In this document: one piece after another, positions 1-8,165 of the stretch
Position numbering within the stretch: position 1 is the first letter of the stretch
How the letters are laid out: the number at the start of each line of letters is the position of its first letter
Assembly (NCBI GenBank): GCA_024684375.1
Contig: JAIKWZ010000006.1
Span: 186,001-250,000 of the forward strand
DNA: 64,000 nucleotides
Origin: Clostridiales bacterium
GTDB taxonomy: Bacteria; Bacillota; Clostridia; Christensenellales; Aristaeellaceae
Direction of reading: 5' to 3'
Program-made: the position numbers and the translations under genes
The notes under the pieces: generated by a model
Told to the model about the DNA's origin: nothing
Database searches by the model: none
The model's input: the letters and a program-made list of their open reading frames with translations, nothing else

Positions 1-1542
1 GATGTAGGCGGTCTGGTATACATGATCGCAAACAACATCGTCAACTACATCATCGTTATCGCTACTCTCAGAGGTCTGGAATGGCCCGACGAAATCATCT
101 TTGGCCGCGTTATTCCCGGCATGTCCATCGGTCTTTTGCTGGGCGGGCTTTACTACGCATACATGGCTTGGAAGCTTTCCAAAAAGCTGGGCCGTGCCGA
201 CGTGACCGCGCTGCCTTCCGGCGTTTCCACTCCTGCCATGTTTGTTATTCTTTTCGGGGTCATCACTCCGCTGCATTATTCCATCGGCGATGCAGAGATC
301 GAATGGGCAGCGGCAACCGCGGCCTGCTTTATCGGCGGTTTCGTTGAGTTCCTGGGCGGCTTCATCGGTCCCTGGATCAAAAAGCACCTGCCTCGCGCAG
401 CTTTGCTTGGCACTGTGGCCGGAATCGGCTTTATCTGGATGGCCACTCAGGGCGTGTTTGACGTGTTCGGCGATCCGGTCGTAGGTCTTCCCATCCTTGC
501 CGTGGCTATGCTGGGCGTGTTCGCCGGCTACCTCTTCCCCAAGAAGATCTCGCCCTTCATGATCGCCATCGTAGGCGGCATAGTGTATGCTCTGTGCCTT
601 GGACGTACAAGTTTCGATTTCTCGCAGATAGGCTTCTACTTCCCCAATCCTGTTAACACTGTGCAGTCTCTTATCAACGGCTTTGCACACATCGCGCCTT
701 ACCTTACAGTGATCATACCCGTTGAGATATATAACTTCGTGGAGACCATGGACAACGTGGAGTCCGCCAACGCGGCAGGAGATCCCTACAATGTACGCGA
801 AGCGCAGTTCGCCGACGGTATCTGCACCATGCTCTCCGCCGTATTCGGCGGCGTAGTTCCTAACACAGTTTGGCTGGGCCATCCCGGACTCAAAAAGTCC
901 AACGCAGGCGCGGGCTACAGCTGGATCAGCGGCGTAGCGCTGGGGCTTGCCGGCATTTGCGGCCTGTTTACCCTGCTTTCCAGCATCGTACCTCCGGCCG
1001 TCGCTGCCATCACTTTCCTGTGGTGCGCCGTCATAATGGTCTCTCAGGCGTTCAAAGAGTGCAAGCCGAAGCATTACGCGGCAATCGGCATCGCCATGGT
1101 CCCCTCCATCGCGGATTACCTTTTCACTCAGATCGAGGCCGCTATCGCGACCGGCTCAATGGCCGAAGGCGGATATGGCATCTGGTCCGAGACGCTTTCC
1201 AGCGGGCTTAAGGGCTTTTCAGATCAGATCAGCGAGATGCTTATCGCAAACGGCGCTATGTGGAACGGCGTTCCCGCAGTCAAGAGCGGCGCTATCATCA
1301 TCGGAATACTGCTTGCCTCCATGTGCGTATTTATGATAGACAAGAAGCTGCGCAGTGCCGCACTTATCGCGCTTTCCGGTGCGGTGCTCTCCCTGTTCGG
1401 CTTTATCCATAACGCTGAGCTGGGCTTCTACCCCACCTCTCCCTTCATGATCGGCTGGCTCATCGTAGCAGTTATCCTGTTCGCGCTCAGCTACGGCAAG
1501 GGCAAGTGGTTCGATGCTCCGGACGATTTCGAGTACGTCTAA
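1..1542 (+). CDS. NCS2-type (xanthine/uracil-like) membrane permease, 5' end cut by window
   Basis: The reading frame is open from base 1, so the start lies outside the window; the ATG at 22 is probably internal. About 513 residues are visible. The protein is very hydrophobic, with roughly a dozen membrane segments. The early region around 'LPSGVSTPAMFVILFGVI' and the conserved acidic stretch 'VEIYNFVETMDNVESANAAGD' resemble permeases of the NCS2/xanthine-uracil superfamily, which move nucleobases or related anions with a cation. The substrate cannot be told from sequence. The gene ends just before a strong bidirectional terminator. Family assignment is fairly sure and substrate unknown. Confidence 0.75.
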   Translation, partial: DVGGLVYMIANNIVNYIIVIATLRGLEWPDEIIFGRVIPGMSIGLLLGGLYYAYMAWKLSKKLGRADVTALPSGVSTPAMFVILFGVITPLHYSIGDAEIEWAAATAACFIGGFVEFLGGFIGPWIKKHLPRAALLGTVAGIGFIWMATQGVFDVFGDPVVGLPILAVAMLGVFAGYLFPKKISPFMIAIVGGIVYALCLGRTSFDFSQIGFYFPNPVNTVQSLINGFAHIAPYLTVIIPVEIYNFVETMDNVESANAAGDPYNVREAQFADGICTMLSAVFGGVVPNTVWLGHPGLKKSNAGAGYSWISGVALGLAGICGLFTLLSSIVPPAVAAITFLWCAVIMVSQAFKECKPKHYAAIGIAMVPSIADYLFTQIEAAIATGSMAEGGYGIWSETLSSGLKGFSDQISEMLIANGAMWNGVPAVKSGAIIIGILLASMCVFMIDKKLRSAALIALSGAVLSLFGFIHNAELGFYPTSPFMIGWLIVAVILFALSYGKGKWFDAPDDFEYV

Positions 1543-1561
1543 AACGCGTCAAGCAATACAG

Positions 1562-1588
1562 AAAAACCGGCGTAATACGCCGGTTTTT
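1562..1588. terminator. Bidirectional intrinsic terminator
   Basis: An 11-bp perfect stem, AAAAACCGGCG paired with CGCCGGTTTTT around a TAATA loop. The A and T runs on both sides let it serve the permease from the left and the small membrane-peptide gene from the right. Confidence 0.85.
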
Positions 1589-1622
1589 CATAATTCAGCA
1601 GAGGATAACACACGCGTGCTCC

Positions 1623-1793
1623 TCAATACTTGATCGCGTAGTAGATCACATAGACCCAACCCAAGATCCCGTGCAATATCGCCCAACCGATTGAGTGCCA
1701 GTTTGCGTAGCTGATGATCATCGCCAGCGCGCTGCCGAACGAGATTCCCGTCTCGACCGTCTTCGTGACAGTAGCTTTCTTTTCTCTGCTCAT
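1623..1793 (-). CDS. Small membrane protein, 56 residues
   Basis: The frame runs from ATG at 1793 to TGA at 1623 and encodes 56 residues. A strong ribosome binding site, AAAGGAGA, sits 7 nt before the ATG. The first 15 residues are charged (SREKK start) and are followed by a hydrophobic, aromatic-rich body with two possible membrane segments and a Lys-Tyr C-terminus. It lies 27 bp after the terminator that closes the tRNA cluster. No separate promoter is visible, so it may depend on read-through from the tRNA promoter. It resembles short conserved proteins of unknown function in Bacillota. I cannot assign a role. The ribosome binding site and coherent composition make it likely to be real. 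Confidence 0.7.
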   Translation of the reverse strand: MSREKKATVTKTVETGISFGSALAMIISYANWHSIGWAILHGILGWVYVIYYAIKY

Positions 1794-1820
1794 TTTATTC
1801 TCCTTTTATTGCTCTGTCCT

Positions 1821-1855
1821 AAAAAACAAAAACACCCGAAACGTCTGGTTTCGGG
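1821..1855 (-). terminator. Terminator of the tRNA cluster
   Basis: Read leftward, CCCGAAAC and GTTTCGGG form an 8-bp stem with a 5-nt loop, followed by a T-rich run (the A run at 1821-1833 on the plus strand). It sits directly after tRNA-Lys. Confidence 0.8.
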
Positions 1856-1859
1856 CTTT

Positions 1860-1934
1860 CTGACTCATCGGGGATTCGAACCCCGGACACCCTGATTAAA
1901 AGTCAGGTGCTCTACCTACTGAGCTAATGAATCA
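1860..1934 (-). tRNA. tRNA-Lys(TTT)
   Basis: The acceptor stem TGATTCA/TGAGTCA pairs over 7 positions, the anticodon loop reads CTTTTAA, and the T-arm has the GGTTCGAATCC motif. CCA is not encoded. It is the last tRNA of a four-gene cluster. Confidence 0.93.
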
Positions 1935-1944
1935 CATCAGTCAA

Positions 1945-2017
1945 CTGGGGTGGCTGGGCTTGAACCAGCGAATCCGGGAGTCAAAGCCCCGTGCCTTAAC
2001 CGCTTGGCTACACCCCA
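1945..2017 (-). tRNA. tRNA-Gln(TTG)
   Basis: The acceptor stem TGGGGTG/CACCCCA is perfect, the anticodon loop carries TTG, and the T-arm has GGTTCAAGCC. It lies third in the leftward cluster. Confidence 0.93.
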
Positions 2018-2030
2018 GCAAAAAAACAAG

Positions 2031-2105
2031 GGTGAATGGTGGGTCTCGAACCCACGACCTCCAGGGCCACAACCTGGCACTCTAACCAACTGAGCTACAT
2101 CCACC
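2031..2105 (-). tRNA. tRNA-His(GTG)
   Basis: The anticodon loop contains GTG. The extra 5' G(-1) expected of tRNA-His faces the C discriminator. The T-arm GGTTCGAGACC is present. Confidence 0.93.
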
Positions 2106-2111
2106 ACTTAA

Positions 2112-2185
<74 letters not shown>

Positions 2186-2228
2186 ACATACCGTCGTCGG
2201 TAAGCGAATTCCCTGCTGACAGTTTGTT

Positions 2229-2257
2229 ATTATAGCATGGGAAAAGGCGTATGTCTA
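2229..2257 (-). promoter_or_regulatory. Promoter of the tRNA cluster
   Basis: Read leftward, TAGACA (-35), a 17-bp spacer and a perfect TATAAT (-10). It is placed about 40 bp before tRNA-Arg. Confidence 0.8.
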
Positions 2258-2321
2258 TATCATATCGCAGGATTTGACAATAATTTTACTTAATTCATGG
2301 ATTTGCCTGGATGAGTTTTTA

Positions 2322-2350
2322 TTGAATCGGTTTATCTTATGTGATACAAT
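2322..2350 (+). promoter_or_regulatory. cca promoter
   Basis: TTGAAT, a 17-bp spacer and TACAAT, ending 28 bp before the cca start. It is divergent from the tRNA promoter. Confidence 0.75.
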
Positions 2351-2378
2351 AAATCTATTATTGTGAAATGAGGCAGAT

Positions 2379-3734
2379 ATGTTTCTTCCCGACGATGTCA
2401 AGCATCTTATAAGCAGATTGGATCAGCAAGGCTTTGAAGCCTATGCCGTAGGCGGCTGCGTGCGTGACAGTCTGCTTGGGCTTTTGCCCAACGACTGGGA
2501 TATCGCCACAAGCTGTCCGCCCGATAAGCTTAAAAGCGTGTTCAACGATCTAAGGCTCATAGAGACAGGGCTTAAACACGGGACGCTGACAGTGCTGCTG
2601 AACGGCGTTTCCTATGAGGTCACCACCTACAGGCTCGACGGGGAATACACCGATCACCGGCGTCCGGACAGTGTCGAATTCGTCAGCGACCTAAAGCTCG
2701 ACCTGGCGCGGCGGGATTTTACCGTAAACGCCATGGCGACCTGTGACGGAAAGGATATAGTAGATCTGTTTGGCGGACGCGAAGACCTGAAAAACCGTGT
2801 TATCCGCTGTGTAGGCGACCCTTATAAACGTTTTGAAGAGGACGCTTTGAGGATCCTCAGGGCGCTGCGTTTTGCATCGGTATACGATTTTGAGATCGAC
2901 CATAAGACTGCGCAGGCGGCTCTTGAACTCAAGGACACGCTTGAGCGCGTCTCTGAGGAACGTATTTTTGCCGAGTTAAAAAAACTGCTGTGCGGAAAAG
3001 GCGTACAGCGCGTGCTTTCAAACCACTCTGAAGTCATATTCCAGATACTGCCCGAGCTGCGCCCCATGCAGGGATGCGCTCAAAACAATCCCCATCACTG
3101 CTACGACGTGTGGGCGCATACAGTCAAGGCGCTGGCTTCGGTGCCGCAGGACAGCGTTTACAGGCTGGCCATGCTTTTCCACGACGCGGGAAAGCCTCAG
3201 GCAAAATACACAGGGCTGGAGGGTCACGACCACTTTAAGTACCATCAGCTTTACAGCGCCATGATCGCCGAAGCTTGCCTTTTGCGGCTTAAGGCCGACA
3301 ACGACACATTGAAGCGCGTTGTGCGCATGATAAAAGAACACGACCTGCGCATCCCTGCCACTCAGAAAGCAGTCCGAAAGCAGCTTGCCCGCTTGGGTGA
3401 AGCGGAGTTTATGGAGCTGTTCCCCGTGTTCAAGGCAGACCTGCTTGCGCAGAATCCTGATATGATCCCTTCGAAGCTTGAGCATATCAGGCAGCTGGAA
3501 GCGCTTGCAGAAGAGGTTATAGCATCCAAAACCTGTCTAACAATAAAGGACCTGGCCGTAAAAGGTGGCGATCTGCGCAATTTGGGCATCACCGGGGCCG
3601 CAACCGGAGAAATACTCCGCTTGCTGCTTGATGAGGTCGTCAGAGGTCTGCTGCCAAATGAATCGTCCGCTTTATGTGAGCGGGCGCAGAACCTTTTTCG
3701 CGGGCTGGAAAAACAGTCTAAGCCCAGGAATTGA
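2379..3734 (+). CDS. cca: CCA-adding tRNA nucleotidyltransferase with HD domain
   Basis: Adds or repairs the 3' CCA of tRNAs from CTP and ATP. The 451-residue protein has the nucleotidyltransferase motif GGCVRD (residues 25-30) followed by the catalytic carboxylates D39 and D41 in 'NDWDIATS'. Further along are 'RRDFTVNAMA' near 110 and the head motif 'EEDALRILRALRFAS' near 157. A metal-type HD domain ('LFHDAGKP') lies near residue 265. This is the class II bacterial layout with HD. The window tRNAs lack encoded CCA, so the cell needs this enzyme. The 3' end overlaps the convergent hydrolase gene by 17 bp with no terminator between them. Confidence 0.93.
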   Translation: MFLPDDVKHLISRLDQQGFEAYAVGGCVRDSLLGLLPNDWDIATSCPPDKLKSVFNDLRLIETGLKHGTLTVLLNGVSYEVTTYRLDGEYTDHRRPDSVEFVSDLKLDLARRDFTVNAMATCDGKDIVDLFGGREDLKNRVIRCVGDPYKRFEEDALRILRALRFASVYDFEIDHKTAQAALELKDTLERVSEERIFAELKKLLCGKGVQRVLSNHSEVIFQILPELRPMQGCAQNNPHHCYDVWAHTVKALASVPQDSVYRLAMLFHDAGKPQAKYTGLEGHDHFKYHQLYSAMIAEACLLRLKADNDTLKRVVRMIKEHDLRIPATQKAVRKQLARLGEAEFMELFPVFKADLLAQNPDMIPSKLEHIRQLEALAEEVIASKTCLTIKDLAVKGGDLRNLGITGAATGEILRLLLDEVVRGLLPNESSALCERAQNLFRGLEKQSKPRN

Positions 3735-4638
3735 GACGGATCAACATATCATTGATCACAGTGGCCGAGTTGCGTTCAAAATGTAACTCGTGACGCATTC
3801 CCGGATAGCTCCTGTGTTCCGCCCTGGCATATCCGACCGTTTTAAGATAGCTTTCGCCTTTTGCCGCGCCCTGCTCACCGTCTGCGCAGGGGTCATCCGC
3901 GCCTGCTGCGATAAAAACGGGCATTAGTTGGTTATATCCATTCCAGCCCTTTTTATCGTAGGCATCGCTCATAAGCTCAAGCAGGGTGATGTAACCGTCA
4001 ATGGTACCCAAGTTTCCGCAGCCCGGATCTTCTTCGTACTTTTTTACCTGCTCAGGGTCCGAGTTGAGCCAGCTGAAAGGAGAGCTCTCTCCCATGAACC
4101 TGGCAGAAAAGCTGGATGTCATGAGCCTGCTGATGCTTTCATCACGATAGTGCGCGCCTTTTAAGCGTTTGCGCAGCTTGAGATATGTTTTGCCCGCGCC
4201 GACGGCAGGGTTGTATGCCGGCAGAGAGGCCAGGATCGCTCCGCTCACCTCACCGCCGTACTGCTTTAGGAAGCACATGGCACACAGCGCGCCCATGGAA
4301 TGGCCGTATAAGAACAGCTTTTTGCTTGGGTAGCGGCCGACAAGCTCTTCTGCCAGCTGATGCATATCCTGTACCACGCCCTTCGCGCCTGCGCCGTAGG
4401 AGAAGCCCTCGTCTTCCCTGCTCCTAACGCTCTTGCCATATCCCCTCTGGTCGTTTATGGCGCAAGCGAAACCGTTTTCAGAAAAAGCCTGCATAAGCGG
4501 AAGGAAGCGTTCTTTGTATTCCATGAGCCCGTGAGCCATAAGGATCAGCCCTTTTGCCTCGCCTTCCGGCTCTGCCAGGATGCAGCTTAGCGGAAGCGCG
4601 TCAACTTTGGATACAAGCGTAAACTCGGTTCGTTTCAT
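3718..4638 (-). CDS. Alpha/beta hydrolase, monoacylglycerol-lipase-like
   Basis: A 306-residue serine hydrolase without a signal peptide, so cytoplasmic. 'MAHGLMEYKERF' near residue 34 forms the oxyanion region and GHSMG holds the nucleophile S114. An Asp in 'GADDPCAD' and a His in 'GMRHELHFE' near the C-terminus complete the triad. The layout fits lysophospholipase/monoglyceride-lipase-type esterases; the substrate is unknown. A GAGGT ribosome binding site precedes the ATG at 4638. The start is only 28 bp from the divergent beta-lactamase-like gene, so both promoters must overlap coding sequence. Confidence 0.85.
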   Translation of the reverse strand: MKRTEFTLVSKVDALPLSCILAEPEGEAKGLILMAHGLMEYKERFLPLMQAFSENGFACAINDQRGYGKSVRSREDEGFSYGAGAKGVVQDMHQLAEELVGRYPSKKLFLYGHSMGALCAMCFLKQYGGEVSGAILASLPAYNPAVGAGKTYLKLRKRLKGAHYRDESISRLMTSSFSARFMGESSPFSWLNSDPEQVKKYEEDPGCGNLGTIDGYITLLELMSDAYDKKGWNGYNQLMPVFIAAGADDPCADGEQGAAKGESYLKTVGYARAEHRSYPGMRHELHFERNSATVINDMLIRLNSWA

Positions 4639-4666
4639 TTCTTTCTTACCTCAAAAGGAGATTATT

Positions 4667-5419
4667 ATGCTGGATGATAACTTATTAGAGCCCCTGAAAC
4701 AGCTCCGCGGCGACTTCGGCGTGGTTATCGAGCAGGGAGATAAGCGTCTCTGCTTAAACCCTGATACTCCGCTCGTGGCTGCCAGTGTGATAAAGCTGTG
4801 GGTCATGCTGGCAGCGTTTCAGGCGTTTGATGAGGGATCGCTGCGTCCTTCAGACGAGTATGTGCTCGGCAGTTCCGACAAAGTGCCCTCATGCGGAGCG
4901 TTGACCTACCTTACGGACGGGCTGCGTTTCAAGTATATAGACCTTGTGACGCTTATGATCATCCTGTCCGACAATACTGCCACAAACGTACTGATCGACC
5001 GGCTCGGCATCGGTTACATAAACGAGGTCGCGCAAAGGTACGGCTTTGAGGGTGTATGCTTGGGCCGCAAGCTGTTTGATGAGGAAGCAGACGCAAGGGG
5101 AATAAACAACTACGTTTCTCCGGCAGCGGCGGCGTCATTCATGAACGGGCTGCTTGATGCGCGCCTGGTCTCGCCCTCCGCTTCAGAACAGATGCTTCAG
5201 ATACTGTCCAACCAGCGGCTCAACGGAAAGATCCCGTTCTTCCTGCGCAGCTTGGGGATCTTCTGCGCCCACAAGACAGGCGAGGATGCCGGCATCAGCC
5301 ACGACGTAGGCATTTTGTTCACGCCTGAACCTATAATAGCCGTATTCATGTGCAACAAAGCTGATGCCGCCCAGTTTGAACGCTTTATTCAGGATTGCTC
5401 GTTCAAACTCGTGCAGTAA
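4667..5419 (+). CDS. Class A beta-lactamase-like serine hydrolase, no signal peptide
   Basis: The start chosen is ATG 4667, 6 nt after AAAAGGAG; the longer frame to 4580 runs back through the neighbouring gene. The 250-residue product has the penicillin-recognising triad of motifs: SVIK with S40 and K43, SDN at 101-103, and KTG near residue 206. It has no export signal, unlike secreted beta-lactamases. Such cytoplasmic 'serine hydrolase' members of the family are common in Bacillota and often are not antibiotic-resistance enzymes. Its role may be in peptide or cell-wall fragment hydrolysis. Function beyond the fold is not shown. Confidence 0.8.
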   Translation: MLDDNLLEPLKQLRGDFGVVIEQGDKRLCLNPDTPLVAASVIKLWVMLAAFQAFDEGSLRPSDEYVLGSSDKVPSCGALTYLTDGLRFKYIDLVTLMIILSDNTATNVLIDRLGIGYINEVAQRYGFEGVCLGRKLFDEEADARGINNYVSPAAAASFMNGLLDARLVSPSASEQMLQILSNQRLNGKIPFFLRSLGIFCAHKTGEDAGISHDVGILFTPEPIIAVFMCNKADAAQFERFIQDCSFKLVQ

Positions 5420-5460
5420 CATTTTACCAAAAATAGATATTCAAATCAAGAAGGATATAG

Positions 5461-5552
5461 TATAATCACTATGGCGGTATCGTTTTGAACCGCACTTCCA
5501 TTTTCTTATTTGTCTGTAGGGCATCCATAAGGAGCCTGAGCGGAGGTTTACT
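5461..5552 (+). promoter_or_regulatory. panT-like/coaX promoter and leader
   Basis: A perfect TATAAT at 5461-5466 with only a weak -35 (TATTCA, 17-bp spacer). It is followed by an 80-nt leader with one small hairpin, GCGGT/ACCGC at 5474-5493. A GGAGG ribosome binding site precedes the start. I recognise no known riboswitch here. Confidence 0.5.
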
Positions 5553-6182
5553 ATGCGCAACAGAAAGATCTATTATCTCGTCGTTCATTCCGTACTGATC
5601 GCGCTGCTGATCGTGCTTGGCATCATCAATATTCCTATGCCCAGCGGCCTGTACATCACCTTCAACATGATCCCCGTCGCCGTTGCCGCGATTGCGCTTG
5701 GCACTTATTCGGGCGCGTTTATTGGCGGCGTCTGGGGCGTGATCAGTTTTTTGCAGTGCTTCGGAATCTTGGGTTTCAGCGCTATGGGCGCTCAGCTGGT
5801 CACTATCAGTCCCTTTCTCGCATTTATTCAGCGATTTATCCCGCGTCTGCTGGATGGGCTGATACTTGGCATAGTGTTTGACGCGTTCAAAAACGTCAAA
5901 CACTTCCCTATTAAAGTGTATATTATTGGCTTTTTGGCGGCGTTTCTCAACACGCTGCTGTTCATGACGAGCCTTGTGCTGCTGTTCGGTTCCACCGAAT
6001 ACATGCAGAACACCATGGCGGGCAAAGGCGTTTTGCTTTACATCGTGACCGCTGTAGGTGTGAACGGACTGGTGGAAATGCTGTTTTCCACTGTACTTAC
6101 AGGCGCTATCGGCACGGCTCTTAACGAAGCGGGGCTTATCGAGCGCCGCATGAAGACTGCCTTTCGGAGAAAAGAAGCATGA
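5553..6182 (+). CDS. ECF transporter S component, probable pantothenate (PanT-like)
   Basis: A 209-residue membrane protein with about six hydrophobic segments and the small-residue-rich pattern of ECF S components ('GTYSGAFIGGVWGVISF'). S components bind a vitamin and dock on a shared energy-coupling module, which is not in this window. It overlaps coaX by 4 nt (ATGA). Coupling to the first enzyme of CoA synthesis is why I infer pantothenate as substrate. The charged C-terminus (RRMKTAFRRKEA) is cytoplasmic by the positive-inside rule. The fold call is firm; the substrate rests on context. Confidence 0.75.
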   Translation: MRNRKIYYLVVHSVLIALLIVLGIINIPMPSGLYITFNMIPVAVAAIALGTYSGAFIGGVWGVISFLQCFGILGFSAMGAQLVTISPFLAFIQRFIPRLLDGLILGIVFDAFKNVKHFPIKVYIIGFLAAFLNTLLFMTSLVLLFGSTEYMQNTMAGKGVLLYIVTAVGVNGLVEMLFSTVLTGAIGTALNEAGLIERRMKTAFRRKEA

Positions 6183-6943
6183 TACTGACACTTGACATCG
6201 GCAACACCAACATCAAGACCGCGCTGTTTGAACAAGCTGAGCTTAAGCAATACTGGCGCATTTCCACCAACCGCACCCAGACCAGCGATGAGTACGGCAT
6301 GGTGATGCTCAACCTTTTCAATCATGCGGGAGTCGCTCCATCAAGTGTGAATGGGATCATAGTCTCTTCGGTGGTGCCGACCATAAACTTCACCATCGAA
6401 CATATGTGCAAGACCTATTTCGGTCTTTCCCCCATGTTTGTTGTGCCCGGGATCAAAACCGGGATTCACATTAAGTACGACAATCCCCGTGAGCTGGGCA
6501 GTGACAGGATCGCCAATGCTGTAGCCTGCTACGAGCTTTACGGCGGTCCCGCCATATACATTGATTTCGGTACCGCCACCAGCTTCGGCGCGCTGAGCGC
6601 GCAGGGCGAGTTTCTCGGAGGGGCCATAGTGCCCGGCCTGAAAGTCATGTCGGACGCCATAGTCGACCGCACAGCCAAACTGCCCAGGTTCGAATTGGTC
6701 AAGCCGCCTTCCGCCATCGGAAGGAATACCGTAACGAACCTGCAGTCCGGTATACTGTACGGCCATGTGGGCATGGTGAAATATCTTATCCGCCGTATGA
6801 AGGAGGAGCTTGGCGCGCCTTGCCGCGTCATCGCCACCGGAGGCATGGCGCTGCTGGTAAAGGATGACGCGCCTGAGATCGACGTGCTGGATGGACTGCT
6901 CACGTTAAAGGGGCTCAGACTGATCTACGAAAAAAACTCATAA
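6179..6943 (+). CDS. coaX: Type III pantothenate kinase
   Basis: Phosphorylates pantothenate, the committed step to coenzyme A. The 254-residue protein opens with the ASKHA phosphate-binding motif 'LTLDIGNTNIKTALF'. It then shows 'ELGSDRIANAVA', the second phosphate motif 'IDFGTATSFGAL' and 'GGAIVPGLKVMSDA'. Length and order match CoaX, which is insensitive to CoA feedback and needs a monovalent cation. It is translationally coupled to the upstream ECF S component, suggesting vitamin uptake feeds directly into the kinase. Confidence 0.95.
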   Translation: MILTLDIGNTNIKTALFEQAELKQYWRISTNRTQTSDEYGMVMLNLFNHAGVAPSSVNGIIVSSVVPTINFTIEHMCKTYFGLSPMFVVPGIKTGIHIKYDNPRELGSDRIANAVACYELYGGPAIYIDFGTATSFGALSAQGEFLGGAIVPGLKVMSDAIVDRTAKLPRFELVKPPSAIGRNTVTNLQSGILYGHVGMVKYLIRRMKEELGAPCRVIATGGMALLVKDDAPEIDVLDGLLTLKGLRLIYEKNS

Positions 6944-6946
6944 TTT

Positions 6947-6971
6947 AAAGCCCGGCGTTTCGCCGGGCTTT
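6947..6971. terminator. Intrinsic terminator between convergent genes
   Basis: AAAGCCCGGCG and CGCCGGGCTTT form an 11-bp stem around TTT. It serves coaX and the leftward secreted-protein gene. Confidence 0.88.
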
Positions 6972-6989
6972 TATCATATTATACCGTTT

Positions 6990-7598
6990 TTATTCTTTGC
7001 TGAATGAAAATGTGGACATGATCGTGTCGCTCAGCGTCTTATCGACACCGAAGAATGTGAAAATATACAAATCCCCGCTCACAAGGTAATACTGACGAAT
7101 TTCCGTGTTTTTGTAAATCATAGACAGATACAGGATATCCATTGAGGATTGCAGTGAGAATTTCCCGCTTTCATCTGTGATCTCAAGCCCGCTTACATCG
7201 GCAAATGCCGCTTTGAAATCGTCAAGCGAATCGATGAGCGTCTGGTTGCCGGCTCCGTCCGTGCTTCCGTATGTAACAATGAGGCCCCTGTTGTCAGGCG
7301 ACAAGCATAAAAGAAAGCGTGAGGAGTTATCAAAGCTTTTGAAGAGCCCATACACGTCGACGTTTTCCAGTTCCTCAAATGCCTGGTTAAGGTTCGCGGC
7401 GGTACTGCCGGGACCGATAATGCTCCACTCGGCTGGCACTCCAACATAAAAGCGCGTAACTGGGTCGATGTACCCGTGCATGAGGATCTCGCCCTCCCCC
7501 AGCGTGACCTGTTCTGTGGGCTGTTCCTCAGGCTGCTCCGCTAAAGCAGTACTTAGAATAAGGCATACAGCAACAAATGCCAGCAAAAACCGTTTCAT
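6990..7598 (-). CDS. Secreted protein of unknown function
   Basis: 202 residues with a clear signal peptide (MKRF, hydrophobic core, cleavage likely after ALA near residue 20). The mature part starts with an acidic Glu/Gln-rich linker, then a mixed alpha/beta region of about 160 residues without a motif I can name. The gene is the last of a leftward operon after bioY, 12 bp downstream. The layout 'signal peptide, short linker, one small domain' recurs in the window (for example at 45606-46175), but I see no clear similarity between them. No function is assigned. Confidence 0.7.
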   Translation of the reverse strand: MKRFLLAFVAVCLILSTALAEQPEEQPTEQVTLGEGEILMHGYIDPVTRFYVGVPAEWSIIGPGSTAANLNQAFEELENVDVYGLFKSFDNSSRFLLCLSPDNRGLIVTYGSTDGAGNQTLIDSLDDFKAAFADVSGLEITDESGKFSLQSSMDILYLSMIYKNTEIRQYYLVSGDLYIFTFFGVDKTLSDTIMSTFSFSKE

Positions 7599-7610
7599 AT
7601 CTTCTCTCTC

Positions 7611-8162
7611 CTAAAACGCTTTTATGTGAAGTATCTTTTGCGCTCTGGAAGCTATCAGTTCGCTCGCGGCAAGCTTGAGCGCGTCAGGCAGTATGTACGG
7701 GAACACACACATTCCAAGGCTTTCAAGTAAAGAAAGCTCTTTGCCTTTGGTCCCGCTAACATACATGAACCACGCCGTACCGAAAGCGTAGCACACTATA
7801 AGCCCACCAAACAGCAAAGCGCACGCAAGGATCCGATTGGCGGTCAGCGGCTCTCCCAGCCAGTAAACAAGACCCATAAGCAGGAAACCCACTATATAAC
7901 CGCCCGTTGGTCCCAGCAGCGCGCCTGCGCCGGCCTGAAAGCCCGAGAACAGGGGCAGGCCTACCAGGCCCAGCAGTATATATACTCCCACGGCTATCGT
8001 GCCTTTTCTGCCGCCCAGAAGTCTCAGTGTCAGGAAAACACCAAGCACCTGAAGAGTAAACGGTATCGACGCAGGGATCGTTATCCACGCACAAACACAG
8101 ATAAGCGCAGAAAATACCGGTATCAGCGCAAGTTCCCTGACAGCTAAACGCTTACGATCCAT
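7611..8162 (-). CDS. bioY: Biotin ECF transporter S component BioY
   Basis: A 183-residue, six-helix membrane protein. The family signature 'LLGPTGGYIVGFLLMG' is near residues 85-100, preceded by 'YILLGLVGLPLFSGFQAG'. BioY binds biotin and can work alone or with the shared ECF module. It starts 3 nt after the degV stop, so the two are in one transcript. No BirA-type operator was recognised upstream of the operon. The family call is certain from the signature; biotin as substrate follows from the family. Confidence 0.93.
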   Translation of the reverse strand: MDRKRLAVRELALIPVFSALICVCAWITIPASIPFTLQVLGVFLTLRLLGGRKGTIAVGVYILLGLVGLPLFSGFQAGAGALLGPTGGYIVGFLLMGLVYWLGEPLTANRILACALLFGGLIVCYAFGTAWFMYVSGTKGKELSLLESLGMCVFPYILPDALKLAASELIASRAQKILHIKAF

Positions 8163-8165
8163 TTT

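Noticed and set aside
4667-5419. Antibiotic-resistance beta-lactamase
   Set aside because: The class A motifs are there but no signal peptide; cytoplasmic relatives are common and usually not resistance enzymes, so resistance is not claimed.
5469-6191. 240-residue frame opposite the ECF S component
   Set aside because: Composition (His, Gln and Lys rich) is typical of an antisense shadow.
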